A stretch of 64,000 nt of DNA. It comes from Salvator merianae (taxonomy: Eukaryota > Chordata > Lepidosauria > Squamata > Teiidae). Below the pieces are notes generated by a model that made no database searches, was not told the DNA's origin, and worked only from the letters and a program-made list of their open reading frames with translations. Both the position numbers and the translations under genes were made by a program. This document shows, one piece after another, positions 24,611 through 37,090 of the stretch. Location: the NCBI GenBank assembly GCA_003586115.2, contig QVOM02000053.1:4239524-4303523 (forward strand), given 5' to 3'. Position 1 is the stretch's first letter, and the number at the start of each line of letters is the position of its first letter.

Positions 24611-26386
24611 TTTTGACTCCTAATATGGCCACCATAGTCCTTGCAGACTCCATCTTTTACACCAGATGCTGAATCCATAATGTGTCCAGAAGTGAGAATC
24701 TTTTCCTGCTGTTGGTCCCCAGAGGCAGGATAGAGATATTGCTTGTGGACCACCTACTCCTCTGCCCAATGGCCTCCTTATCTGGGCTTGTTGATGATAT
24801 GGACAAGCTGCTTTCAGGGTTGGATGCCGCCATGTATGCTTTTGACCCCTGCCCATTTTAGTGAGAAGAAGCTAGTTGGAGGAGTCTGAGTGGATGCATC
24901 CAAAGAATGTTGATGCTTCTTTTCAGGAGGGGGATGTCCTACACACACTGAATGAAGCAGTGGTCCATCTGTTCCTTAATAAGTCTTCTTGGACCCAAAC
25001 ATTTTAAACAATTGTCACCAAATCACTAATCTCTCGTTTTGAGCCAAGATGCCTGAGATGGTGGAGGTGTCTTCTAGGTGCGAATGCTGCACTGCATCTC
25101 ACTGCACATCATGCTGTGTCTCCAGTCATCAAGGCAGTGGCCACTGCCTTTCATAATATACACTAGGCTTTTTGAAAAGCCAAGCCATTCTTGCCTAAGA
25201 CATAATTGTTGAGTGTGTTTTACTCTGAGCTTGCTCATTTTATCAAGTCAGTCTGGCTTAGTACCATACAATCTCTACAATAAAGAGACATCAATCCCCG
25301 TGTTTGAAAGTAAACAGCGATCAAAATATTGCAATCACCTTCCCTCTGGCTTTGAAAAGCCACCTCCCAGTTTTCACTTTGTTCTGGTCAGCTTCACCCT
25401 TACAACTGATTTACTATGTAATATTACAATCAATTAAGGAAAATTAGCCTGAGACTAAGATGAACATGAGATCTAAGCAACAAGGCTGTTCAGTTGCTCC
25501 ACCTTTGTACCATGATTTCTGTTAATTATGATAATTTTACATCATCTGAGCTGCTGTGTAGAGTCTTAAAAGGCCAAGTTAGAAGACCTTAGATCCAAGA
25601 GTAACTTCAGGCATTATGTAATGTAGGAAAACAGGAAATGCAAGGGCTTCCTGCTCTTCGTGTTCTCTTAAGTGGAACTTTCACAACCTATTCTGCTCTG
25701 AAATATAATAAGCTCCTGCCTTTTTCTAGCTAAGAAGCTGTAGGGATTCTGGGCAAGGTTTGGAAGCAACTAACCTGGTGCAAAAGATTGGCAGCATACA
25801 GAAGCACTGAGCTGATTATGGATAGCAAGTATCAAAGGGTAGCTGGTCAAAAGCTAATAATGTAGAAGATGCATAGGATGTTGGATCTTTCCACATTGTG
25901 CATCGTTTCAGGATAAATCCCAGAACAAAGGCACGTTAACATGGACCACAGCACCCCCCCCATCATGCTTCATTTACTTTGGAAAAAGCATGGGTTGGAC
26001 TAGGGCAATCAAAATGGCATCTTGGCCCAGTTTAGAGGTAGATCTCAACTATGAGCTCTAAAGTCAACCCAGGACCAGTAAACTGCACCATAGAGGTGTG
26101 TAGGTGGTATGTCCCCATGGACTGGTATGCCTCAGGGGAATCTTTTCAGTGGTGCTCCAGGAATTGTGGCCAAAAGTGGGTCTACCCTGAAAATGTTCCA
26201 GTTTTTGGAGTCTTGGCACTGTTTTTGAGGGATCTTCGGAGCTAGCACGTTAATTGAAGTTACTTGTTACATGAAGGACATCCTGTCCTATCACGGAATG
26301 GGAGGTGTGTGAGGAAAGGGCCAAAGAGATTAGCACAGACATCAACCATGACTTAGCAAAATTCAAAGTGTTAATTATGGAATAAG
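24611..26386. other. Non-coding stretch
   Basis: No gene. A perfect 20-bp palindrome lies at 25131-25150 (AAGGCAGTGGCCACTGCCTT), next to GGTGCGAATGCTGCACTGCA. This suggests a small piece of the TIR transposon family at about 25075-25150. The rest is unique. Confidence 0.45.
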
Positions 26387-26409
26387 TAAATAAATAAATA
26401 AATAAATAA
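26387..26409. repeat. (TAAA)n short tandem repeat
   Basis: Five to six TAAA units. Confidence 0.9.
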
Positions 26410-26551
26410 CTCATGCTATGGATTAAATATGAATACTACAGCATGCTGGAAGGTGCCAAGTATCCTGGCTAAGGGGGGATGATACTTTCTCCAGCCAGTC
26501 ATCACTAAAGAAGGGGGCTTAGACATCATCAGGCAAAGTAAATGTACCTGT

Positions 26552-26653
26552 AAATGCAAAAAAAAAGTCATTTTCGTTTTGATGCGAAAATTTGCGAATG
26601 TGAAATTTTGCATGAATTTTCAAATGTGAATCAAAATTTGCACATCCCTAATT
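26552..26653. mobile_element. AT-rich 'TGTGCAAA' element, copy 2 (end fragment)
   Basis: The interior TTTTCGTTTTGATGCGAAAATTTGCGAATGTGAAATTTTGC leads to the terminus CAAAATTTGCACATCCCTAATTA. Its end is the reverse complement of the start of the 36.9-kb copy (TTAGGGATGTGCA). Only about 100 bp of one end remains. Confidence 0.55.
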
Positions 26654-26815
26654 ATATGTACACAGTTGCAAGGTTCAAAAGGAAAAGGAAACTGCTCCTG
26701 TTAACAGGCAACATTGGGATGAGGATGGAGAGAGGATAAAATAAATGACCCAGAAGAGTCCAAGCCAAATTGTTCACATGTTTTTCTCCTCATTTCTTTT
26801 TGATCTTGTCTCCTT

Positions 26816-26843
26816 ATTATTTATTTATTTATTTATTTATTTA
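26816..26843. repeat. (TTTA)n short tandem repeat
   Basis: About seven TTAT/TTTA units. Confidence 0.9.
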
Positions 26844-26894
26844 AGGATAATGCTTGCTAGAGCTCACAGTCTTTTGAAAGGGGTGAAGAATTTG

Positions 26895-27005
26895 CATGAA
26901 CCAATTTCTGTTAGTTCCCTTGAGAATGTTAAAAACTTCAATTAGGTCACTCTGAAGTGTCTTTTCCTGGGAGAAATTCCTTAATCTTCCTTAATAATGT
27001 ACATC
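26895..27005 (-). mobile_element. Possible CR1-like LINE 3' UTR fragment
   Basis: The plus strand reads AAAAACTTCAATTAGGTCACTCTGAAGTGTCTTTTCCTGGGAGAAATTCCTTAATCTTCC. This resembles the antisense of CR1 3' regions (pattern 'ATCAGGTCACCCCT...CTTTTCTCCAG...CCTTCA'). It is old and short, so the call is weak. Confidence 0.4.
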
Positions 27006-27535
27006 TCTGAGTGCTGCTGTTGTTCGCGTTGCCTTGCAATTTTCTTCCAAAGTAATTATAAGCCAGCTATGATACACTTAATAACAAACTCTTAAGCAGT
27101 GTCAAATTCTGGGGCTCGTAAATCTGGATAGTCTTGATGTGATTATAGTTCATGACATTGTTTTATTGAGAGATGTTCTGGGAAATGTCAGTTGTATATA
27201 CTCTAAAAGAAAATACTTTCTTATATATAATATTTAAGTTATTTAATTTTTTTAAAAAAAAATCTTTTTTTCCCTATCTCACTTTTTTTTCCCCTCTTAC
27301 AAATAATGCAGACTGCCTAAAATTAGAGATACAGAGATCAGGGAAAGTCCAATCGCAGAGACAGTACACCTTTTACTTTGCTAGGAAAAAGAAAAAGAAA
27401 AAAGATCAAGCTTTAATGCATTTCAATCTGATCTTTTTAGGTCAGAATGTTTAACTAGAACAGCAGTGTTTCTTCATTTGATGTTACTGATACCGCTGAA
27501 AATTCTGACCTAAAAATGGGAGAAATTATAATTAT

Positions 27536-28041
27536 GGGCCTATTCGCACTTGCAATTAGCAAGCATCAAACTTCCACACTTAACATAGACCTGAGCAACT
27601 GGGAATGGGCTTCATCTGCTCCTGATGGCTACTACCAGTGGAGCAGCAATTACTACTCAACAACTCTACCAGGAGGTGATAGTCACCCCCTGGTAGGGTG
27701 TGTTCATATTTACCTGGAGCTGAAGCATCCAGACCGGTGCAAGAATGCAATAGCACAGGTGTGAGCACCTGCTTGGGCCCACATGATGCCTCAATTGGCC
27801 TGCAATGCTAGATTGTGCTGCACAATGCCCAATCCAGCCACACAATGCCTGATTGGGCCCATGCCTGATCCTTGCCACAGCAGCACCCGGGAAGTGTCCA
27901 GCCGTTGCCACGGTGACCGGCAGGTTAGTGCATCGTGCAGGTGCATACAGGCATGATCAGCTGATCACATGTGCGTGATGGGCCGATCACGCCAACATGA
28001 TCAGGCCTGCGCGATTGGGCTGCGCAATACCCTGATCGGAC
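27536..28041 (+). mobile_element. TIR DNA-transposon copy, left end plus body
   Basis: It starts at GGGCCTATTCGCACTTGCAATTAGCAAGCATC, matching the left end of the 58.9-kb copy (GGCCTATTCGCACTTTGC). Inside is a hairpin of TACCAGGAGGTGA (27667-27679) with TCACCCCCTGGTA (27683-27695) around the loop TAG. The central segment GCCACAGCAGCACCCGGGAAGTGTCCAGCCGTTGCCACGG follows. Several ATGATCAGCTGATCA-type palindromes and GCGCGATTGGGCTGCGCAA lie near the 3' side. No right terminus is clear. Non-coding. Confidence 0.7.
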
Positions 28042-29540
28042 CTTTAACATGTACTTCATGAGTCTTCCTGAGCCAGAGTTGCTCAGCTCTGAGGAAATGT
28101 CTTCATTCAAGTTCTTTCCTAGTTCTTTGAGGCATGCATCATGAAGATGAAAGACCATATTCCAAGAAATGCCAAAGGTTTTCATGAGTCAGTCAGAATT
28201 CCCACTTGCACCCATAAAACATTTATAGCATCCCCTCCCCCTATGTAATGTTGGATATTCTTGAAGTTTTCTGAACAACTCTGATCAGCATGCCACGAAC
28301 AATACTAAATGTACTCCTCTGGATACAGTCCAAAGGGCTGCTTTTGTTGTCATCTTGATTGCACACCCAACTTGGCTGAAATGAGAGTTCCATCCTTCCT
28401 TTAAATGAGTTTCTGAAAGTAATAAAGACATGTTGTTTCCTTTCAAGCTGGCTCATAATTACACCTTGCAACCATATGTTGACCTGGTTTCTTTCAAGCT
28501 TCCTTATGATGACTAGTGTTTTATTATTTCAATTTACAGATGCTTCTGTCATTAATGACTTGGCCGATCTAGAGATGTGTTTTCTCTATTAAACAAAGCA
28601 AAGATCCTTTCTGGTCTGTGTTAGCATGCTCAGTTCAGTTAAGACTTGATGTCTTTATTTGTTTCACAGTGATTGCCATTATAATTGTTTCTCTAGTTCC
28701 CATTTATCTAGAGATGTAAAACAAATCTTCCCAATAGGTTGTAGAGGATCATAAAATTGCATAAGCTGGATAGTGATCCGCCTTGTGACTAACAGATCCT
28801 AGGTCCACTAACAGGGTGGAGAGCTATTCATTTAGGCTGCATGTTCCCTGACATCACCAGGTCCCAGAAAAGACCCTAGAAGTCTAGGAAAATGGTGCCA
28901 GACTGGTCCTACCACTGTGGTCCTTCTTCACAGTGGTAACAGGAACAAATCAGGTCCATGCTATATTCCTGCTTTGCAAAGAGAGCATTCCCAGGGAGTG
29001 ATTTTGCCCAGGGAGAAGGCCAAGTACCAACCATGTGCAGTCTCCAAGCTCCGGGCCCTCTTTCGACAGTCACCACATGGGCATCCAAAAGAACCATGTG
29101 ACTATTACCATAGCTACCGAGGTCAGAGCTATGACTATGCCTCTATTAATGCAAGATTGTTTGCTAGCTGGTGGGAGGGGGCTATGAGACTCGATGGGCC
29201 TTGAAGTTCTGAGAATTATGTTATGTATTACTGATTACAGTGTGCAAGGGAAACATGGACTGTAAAAAATAATATATGTTTCTTAGTGTAGTACATGTCA
29301 CTCTGCATTGAATATAGTCCTCAACTGTTCCTATTAATAAACTGGATTGAGTATATCCATGTCAGTTATTTGAAGGAGTGTGTCTGAGTGATTTTGGCAA
29401 GCAGGCATGCAGGGCAGCAGAACCCAGGAACCAAGCCATAAGGTTCAAAGCCAGATAGTGAGTTGGATAATTAAATAACCCATACCATGTTTCAGAAGCT
29501 TGTGCTAGTCTAGACTAGTGCTGTTGTGCAGAACCATAGC
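28042..29540. other. Non-coding stretch
   Basis: No exon is supported. The section 28245-28480 has a faint resemblance to upstream parts of CR1 3' regions, but not enough to annotate. The frames at 28909-29204 overlap on opposite strands. Confidence 0.45.
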
Positions 29541-29760
29541 ATCTTAGAATCATAGAGCTGGAAGGGACCTCCAGGGTCATCGAGTCCAATCCCCTGCTCA
29601 GTGCAGGATCCACTAAACCATCCCAGACAGATGTCTGTCCAGCCTCTCTTTGAAGCCTCAAGCGAAGAAGAGCTCACCACCTCCTGTGGCGGCCTATTCC
29701 ACTGACTGATTGCCCTTACAGTCAGAAAGCTTTTTTCTAACATTTCGTTTCTTATAGGGT
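29541..29760 (-). mobile_element. CR1 LINE 3' end
   Basis: The plus strand shows the antisense of a CR1 tail. It begins TTAGAATCATAGAGCTGGAAGGGACCTCCAGGGTCATCGAGTCCAATCCCCTGC, continues CAGCCTCTCTTTGAAGCCTC and CTCACCACCTCCTGTGGCGGCCTATTCCACTGA, and ends CAGAAAGCTTTTTTCTAACAT. This matches the well-known sauropsid CR1 3' pattern, so the LINE reads on the minus strand with its 3' end near 29541. Only the 3' UTR remains, the usual 5'-truncated form. It carries no ORF2. Confidence 0.88.
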
Positions 29761-30049
29761 TAGTTTCTTTAGTTTCTTATGATATTTAATCCAAGTGCTT
29801 TTATTATCACTTTTTCTAACCATAGCAAATGCTCCACTTGAAACAGGAAAAGAGAAAATCCAAACACTGATAAATACTTTCTGCCAGGAAGCGCAAATCT
29901 TTTTAGGAAGTACATCATGTCATTGAATCACAGAACCTTATGAGTTTATAAAGTTCAGGGTTATATTACTTGGGTAAATACATTATCCAGAGCTCAGACC
30001 TGATGGGCTCAGGCAGCCACAGTCTTTAGGAAAGCATTTCAAATGGTGA

Positions 30050-30217
<168 letters not shown>

Positions 30218-30273
30218 TAGCAGCTTAAAATGAAAATTATGGACTCTGAAAACAGAAGTTTGAGTGCATATAG

Positions 30274-31010
<737 letters not shown>

Positions 31011-31079
31011 CTATGAATAAAACCATCTCTTTGAATTGGGCCCAGAAAGAAATTGGGAACCAAGGATGAATGAAATCTG

Positions 31080-31325
31080 TCACAATTTGGTTTGGATTTT
31101 TCAAACCAAAATTGAGCTCAACCTATTCCTACATAAGCAACACGTTTTAAAACAAACAACATGAGAATTTTATAAAACATTATCATCATATGCGCATTTT
31201 TGTCAGCTCTTTTGCCTCATGTATACAGTTTCGTAAGCATTTTTCTGTGATATAATGCATCATGCATCAGATAATTCATAACACATTTTTGTCCTTATCT
31301 TTCCCTAATATATGTTTTCTGTAAT

Positions 31326-31360
<35 letters not shown>

Positions 31361-31460
31361 TATTACAGAACTCGATGGGAAAATTCAAAAAGTTGTAACG
31401 TGTTGTGGAAAAATATGTCTTGATTTGTATCTGCATTCAGGAATTTTGTAACTGAACTCA
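31080..31460. other. AT-rich stretch, possible old element, with (ATC)n
   Basis: The texture resembles the AT-rich 'TGTGCA' elements (CACAATTTGGTTTGGATTTTTCAAACCAAAATTGAGC includes the inverted pair TTGGTTTG / CAAACCAA). Clear termini are lacking. Confidence 0.3.
31326..31362. repeat. (ATC)n microsatellite
   Basis: About 12 ATC units. Confidence 0.93.
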
Positions 31461-31685
31461 ACATATTTACTCCCATCTCTTCTAGTAAAGCTGTTATGTC
31501 ATGGGATTTACATACCCATAACCACCTCAACATTTAGTCTGGATGAAGTTCCCATATAGTCTTCAAGTTCAGTACCACATTGGCAGTAGTTCAGTTGAGT
31601 ATTGCTATGGCCATGGCTCTGTCTGTGTGTGGTGCTGACTCGCCAACCTTTTCTGCACTGTCCTCACACGCTCATGATTGTAGCT

Positions 31686-32132
31686 TTATGACCTATTTGC
31701 TGCCAGGCACACAACCTGTGCTGCCTCCTTCTGTTTCTGGGGTGAATTCAGGAAAAGTGACCCATGGCCATCCAAGGTTGGGTATCGTGCCCAAACAACC
31801 AGATGATCTTCAAGTCTGGTTACCGGATCAGTCACCATGATTTTATTTTTTTTGATGTTGAGTTTCAAGCCAACTTTTTCACTCTTCTCCTTCACCCTCA
31901 TCAAGAGTCTCCTTAATTCTTCTTCACTTTCCGCAGATAGAGTGGTATTGTCTGCATATTTGAGACTGTTGATATTTTCTCCGGAAATCTTTTGATTCAG
32001 CCAGCCTGGCATTTCACATGGTATACTTTGCATATAAGTTAAATGAATAGGGCGACAATTTACAGCCTCATCGTACTCCTTTCCCAGTCTTGAACCAATC
32101 CCTTGTTCCATGTCCAGTTCTAACTGGAACAT
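31686..32132 (-). pseudogene. BovB (RTE-clade) LINE reverse-transcriptase fragment
   Basis: A 148-codon minus-strand frame contains the RT region typical of BovB: INSLKYADNTTL (residues 54-65), then SEEELRRLLMRVKEKSEK and GLKLNIKKNKIM. In active BovB-type RTs the catalytic box is YADD. Here 31958-31947 encode YADN, so the second catalytic aspartate is lost. The part before the box keeps family-like residues (LTYMQSI, GWLNQKISGENIN) but the N-terminal half of the domain is gone, and after KIM the similarity fades. The copy is inactive. The presence of BovB supports a squamate source. Confidence 0.8.
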
Positions 32133-34888
32133 TAGTACTGATATTTTAAATCTGCTGTTCTGCTGACTTGTTTTATTGTGATTTTTTTGTGATTTGTTTC
32201 ATAAATTTGATATATTAATGTTTTTCTAAACTAATCTTAAAGCTTTGGATAATCTTCATGTTAGAAAGCAGGAAATGCTAATTTATCCGGGCCTCAAGAA
32301 AGGGGAATTCAGTGAAGTATGAGGAATGTCTTTTATGAACACAAACTTGCAATGCGAATGGCTCCTTGCAAGCTTAGTGCTGGAGTGAAACTTTTTCGTT
32401 TCCATCCATATGCATTAAAAAGTGGTTCAGAAGCAGCTAAGGTCCTTTCTAGATATAGCATAAAATGTGGCATTGTACCAGCTTTGGGCTGGGAACTCCA
32501 AACTGCAATCTTCATATCCAGATTCAGGGTTGACACAAGTAGCCTGAAAAGTCAATAGATAGGTCACTGGCAAAACCAGCACTGAGACTGGGTCTTCCCT
32601 TGAAACTGTAATGAGTCTATTGCTTGAAATGAAAGCAAATGAAATTCACAAGTAGAGGACAGATTGTTTTCTTTCTGGTCAGAAAATGCATTGTTTTGAT
32701 GAGCTGGCCAGACAAGAGTGGTTTCCCAAACACACAGCAGCCCAATTGATTAATAGCATAAGTATTTACAGAGAAGTAAAGGGGAGAAACCATAGAAAGG
32801 CAGATAGGAGCTGCTAGGTTAGAAAAATGGTCCAACTGACTTTCCATCAGACACTTTGCTTACATCATACATCACAGGCGGGATTCCTGGTTACTGTTGT
32901 TTACCAGGTTTGTTATGATTGTTGGAGGGATGAGGCTCGAATTCATCTTCTTTCTGCCTGTCTGACTGCTGGCATGTGAATTCAATTAGTCGAAGATGCA
33001 CCTATTTTTTATTTTTTTAATTAAAAGACTTCTTCCCTCTTCTAGCTTTTCTGACTAGGGTATGGCATCTACATTGTCTAAGCCACCTTTGAGCAGTTTT
33101 TGACCCTACATTTCTCTAAAAATAGCATGTTCCATTTTTGTTTTGTTTGTGTCCACATTTTGGGTATTGTTGTTATTATTATTATTCCCTGGGATGCGAC
33201 TGATTTCCCAAAACAAGTGTGCTGAATGTAAGTGTTTACAGCGGGCAATCACATCAGTTAGTCTGGTCAGGGCGTTAGCATTCCATTGCCTTGAAGCAAA
33301 CAATGCGCCGGCTGAACTCCAAGTGACCCAGTTGTCTCTGCTAATCACTGGCTGATTACTAGCTAATCAGTATCTTGTTTAGAGCATAGATGCCAAAAAC
33401 GCTTTGGACTGGACTGCCTTTGGGAAGCAGGACACATTTTTGTAATTTTCATTAACATGTTGCAATTATACTGGAGTGGCACTAAGAGAATGCAGAGCTG
33501 AAATCAAAGCAAAATGTAAAGCTTGGAGCTGTACGGGGATTCTGGCAATGTATTAGAATTACTATAAACCACCTCAGACTTCTCTTCCTCTAAATATTCT
33601 GGATTCCAGACTTCTAAGTATGCCAGAGGTCCTAGTCTCTTCTCCAGTTCACAATGACCAAAAAGCAAAAGCAGCACGTGCCTCACTGTTTCAGTTGCTA
33701 TGTGGGATTTTTCTTGGTGTTCCAAACTTCTAAAATTAAGTCGGTAAGCCAAACTCTCTGAGATGTGTCCCTTATATTTGGAAGCTAAATTGTTGGACTG
33801 CTCCCTAAGAAATCTGGGTTCATATCTCCAGCTAGATCAAGATTTCTGGTTCACTGTAATGCAGAGACTTTCTTCCAGGTCAGCACTAGTCTCTGCAGTG
33901 GCTTTTTATTTGTGGAATTACTTTCCTTTCCAAGTTTAAGTTGTAGAGATTTTCTTATCATTTCTTATCAATACTTTTGCAGTGGCGTGTTATATTCTGT
34001 AAATTTACAGACGTATGTTTATTCTCTTCTATTGTTTGAATGCAGCCTTAGAAAGTCTATTATTTATGACTTTGAAGAAAGCACTGCTGCTTCTGTTTGT
34101 TTGCTCTAAGCTGCCAGTGTTTCTTATGGAGTGGAAAATTGGGGCCAAATGAAGAAAGTTTCTGGTTGAAACCTCCCAACGATCTCACTGAACTGTATTT
34201 TGGTCCACTCCTTCTACTTGCGAATCCCTATCCTTGGCCTACCACTGAAAGCTTTTGCTGAAGGACCTCTAGGTCAGAAATCCACTTACATGGTGAAGCA
34301 GTTCCATCATGGACACATGGGGGAGGCCTGCAACCATGTCTCTATTTGGAGCACAGAGGTGTCAGTCACAGTGGTGCCTGGAACAGCCTTCATTCATGGT
34401 GCTAAATCAAATCCTGCAAGGGTGGTGCATCAGATGGCCATTGTGCCCAGGAGCAGGACAGCATGATCTCCGCAAGGCACCGACTGCTTGGAGATGCAAC
34501 AGCGGTGGGAGCTTTTATCTCTTCTCACAGACCAGTCATTAATCCATAATTAATGAGTTACTTTTCTGCTCCCGCATTGTAATTAGCAGGGAAGGATGTA
34601 CCAAGGATAACTTGATGCCCCATTAACTAGTAAAACCAGGAAGGAGAGGAAAGTAACTGAAGGGATTTTTTTTGGGGGTGGGGGAGTGAATTTGAATTTA
34701 TATTTTTAAACATATGCCACAAAGTAGAGATGCGGTACTGATTCCCTAGCATGTAGAAAGCATATTGGAACAGATATCCTATTTACTAAGGCACAGTCTT
34801 TTCAGCTACACTGAGTGTGCTTCTATTTAAAATGTTGTAAATTATATTGTATTTGCACATGCACACTCAAGTATAGTAGCATAGTTTA
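32133..34888. other. Unique non-coding stretch
   Basis: No gene. It includes one candidate conserved block (33195-33365) and an AT-core-rich patch near 34535-34640 (CATTAATCCATAATTAATGAG, GTAATTAGCAGG). Other sequence is unremarkable. Confidence 0.5.
33195..33365. promoter_or_regulatory. Candidate conserved non-coding element
   Basis: Repeat-free sequence with retained CpGs and clear site-like words: GTAAGTGTTTACAGCGGGCAATCAC, AAGCAAACAATGCGCCGGC (forkhead-like GTAAACA/GCAAACA types) and TGCTAATCACTGG. It has no usable open frame. The judgement rests on texture only. Confidence 0.3.
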
Positions 34889-35245
34889 ATAAGGATGAGA
34901 ATGAACGAAATTCATGTTTTCATTTCACTGTCACAGAAAAAAAATCCATATTTTCATTTTGTTGGCGAATCATAGTAGTGAAAATCCACCTTTTTGCATT
35001 TGTTTTCACGGCCTTCGTGACGTTTTTCCCCGTGAAAATCCCCTTTTCAGGGGGAAAAACACAGCAAAAATGTAAATATTGCATTGAATACTTTGTGTTC
35101 ATAAAGAAGTGACTGGTTTCTTTCGCTCAAATCCTGGAACTGCGAAAAACTGAATTTTCAATTCCATGTGACTATCTGTGAATTGAAATATTCAATCGGA
35201 TTTGTGAATGCGAAGGTGTTTTTGTACCTTTGCTCTATTTTTGTA
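34889..35245. mobile_element. AT-rich 'TGTGCA' element, copy 3
   Basis: It begins AAGGATGAGAATGAACGAAATTCATG and shows repeated inverted segments: TTTTCATTTTGTTGGCGAATCATAGTAGTGAAAATCC, TTTTCACGGCCTTCGTGACG and CCCCGTGAAAATCCCCTTTTCAGGGGG. It ends ATTCAATCGGATTTGTGAATGCGAAGG. The interior vocabulary matches the copy at 24.3 kb (GTGATTCACCAACAAAG is the inverse of TTTGTTGGCGAATCA). An old, non-coding DNA element. Confidence 0.55.
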
Positions 35246-36865
35246 GAACAGGCCTTCATCCTTGGTAATCTGCATGTGGTTATGAAATGAATTTTAGATA
35301 CTTAATTCTACAAAAAGAAGGGAGGGGTATCATTTCTAAACAGGCAGTTTCCATCTTCATTACTGATCACAAATTATGTTCTTTTAATAACTACATGCAA
35401 TTCCCACTTCCCCAGTCTGTCTGTGTTACTCTTGGATGTCAGCATTTCAGCCTGAAGCTCACCTAGGGTGATAAGCACTAGACAGTGTACCAGATCAGCA
35501 AACATACTAGGAGCCTCCCTTCCACTTGGACCTCCTTTAGACTGCACTAGCAGCCCTACCATGTTACTCCATACATTCAAGTAAATACCATGAAGGAGAC
35601 GGAACCCTGGACAGATACTTTCTTACAGGTAAAAGCAGACAACAGATCTTGATTCCAGGTACACACACTTCCACGTGTCTAGGAATTTCTTATTGTACAG
35701 GCTTCTCCAGTTGCATGGATCAGTACACTCATTCGGTATGAACTGATTTCTCCTTTGAATGCATTATACAGGTGAAGTACATCCATGCACTTAATTCTAC
35801 ACATAGATAATATCTAAAGTACTTTAGACTGGATCCAAGCCCTAAAGCACTTGAGTTTCAGGCTATAATAGATCTGGTACTACATTCTCCTCTTTTGGTC
35901 CTTTTGGGGTGGGGTGGGGAAACAGGAGAGAAGACCGTGATGATGTTAAAAAAAACACCCGATAAGATAAGTCGGCATCGGCCAAAGGGAAAAGGAAGCG
36001 CAATAGTAGTCTCACCTCTGTCCAAAATGTTGCTCATATATCACTTCCAAATAATAGGTGGAAATAACTGCTACAGCTTTCCTTGGCCTTTGATATCAGC
36101 ACAGACAAGGAACTGTCAACAATGCACACACTAAACTTATCCATTGTCGTAGCCTTGGAGGTCACTGGCAACTCTACCATTTTGTCTGTGTAATCTTTTT
36201 TTTTTTGTTCCCTCTGGTAGCCAGATGTCCCCAAAAACATATGCTGGGATGGACAAATCTGCTGCTTCCCATTCCTCTTGAGCTCCTTACTTTTCCAGTC
36301 TGAACTCCAGTTAACTCCGTTTATACATCAGCTTGGAAAATTGTTATTTAGAATGTATGATCAAGGTTTTCATCAGGAAAAAAACAACAGCCCAACAACC
36401 CTAACCTCTGTTGGTGCATTTTTGTAACAATTTCACCCATTATATATTTAACAAGTAATTTTACTATAATTATAATTTTACATAGACTAGGCATGTGTAT
36501 CAGTTTAGGTTTCCTGTCCCAAATTACCCTCTTTCTAAAAGCCAAACTGCTGAGACAGACAAGATAGTAACCCAGTGTAACAACAAACGAGATCACGCTA
36601 AGCCATCCTTTCAGTTCCCTGATGTGGTGGACGTCTGAGGCATCCAGAAACAGAGCAGCAAATAAAGTTTTCCCCCATGATGTAATGCTCAACTTCATGT
36701 TGTTTTCACTTATGTACATGCTATGGTGCAAACTGTTGTCAAAGGTATGGATTTCCATAACTGCTTTTTTTTTTTTTTTGCTTGAGAACTGCAGCAGAAA
36801 ACCCCAATGACTGCAAACTTCAAGGAATACCTGCATTTCACTTCCAGAGTGATGAAAGTAAATAA
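35246..36865. other. Unique non-coding stretch
   Basis: No exon. A short piece near 36488-36560 (TAGGCATGTGTATCAGTTTAGG) may be one end of an AT-rich 'TGTGCA' element. The 162-codon minus-strand frame at 36348-36836 has no motif and crosses a poly-A/T run. Confidence 0.45.
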
Positions 36866-37090
36866 ATTAGGGATGTGCATAAGAAGAAAAATTGAACAAA
36901 AATCTGTGTTTTCGCTTTGTCAGTGAATTTCGACTCTACTGCCAGTGTTTTCCCACAGTCCTCAGAATTTACTGCATGGAATGTCAACTTCGTTCTCTCT
37001 AACATGAGGTGCAATCAGTCAGGGCTTTTAAAAATGGTATTTTTAAGAATAAGCATCCCCCAAACAGTTGCATTGAATATACAGCTCATA
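36866..37090. mobile_element. AT-rich 'TGTGCA' element, copy 4
   Basis: It starts with TTAGGGATGTGCATAAG and then CAAAAATCTGTGTTTTCGCTTTGTCAGTGAATTTCG, matching the interior of copies 1 and 3. The start is the exact inverse of the end of copy 2 (TGCACATCCCTAA), indicating terminal inverted repeats TTAGGGATGTGCA. The right end is worn. Confidence 0.5.

Noticed and set aside
28245..28480. Possible further CR1 fragment
   Set aside because: Only vague resemblance (CTCTGGATACAGTCCAAAG...) without the diagnostic 3' terminus or ORF2 motifs.
28909..29204. Overlapping 95- and 62-codon frames
   Set aside because: Frames on both strands with no motif; the end GACTCGATGGGCCTTG only faintly recalls a CR1 tail.
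36348..36836. 162-codon minus-strand frame
   Set aside because: It crosses a poly-A/T run and unique AT-rich DNA; no motif, no signal of exon boundaries.
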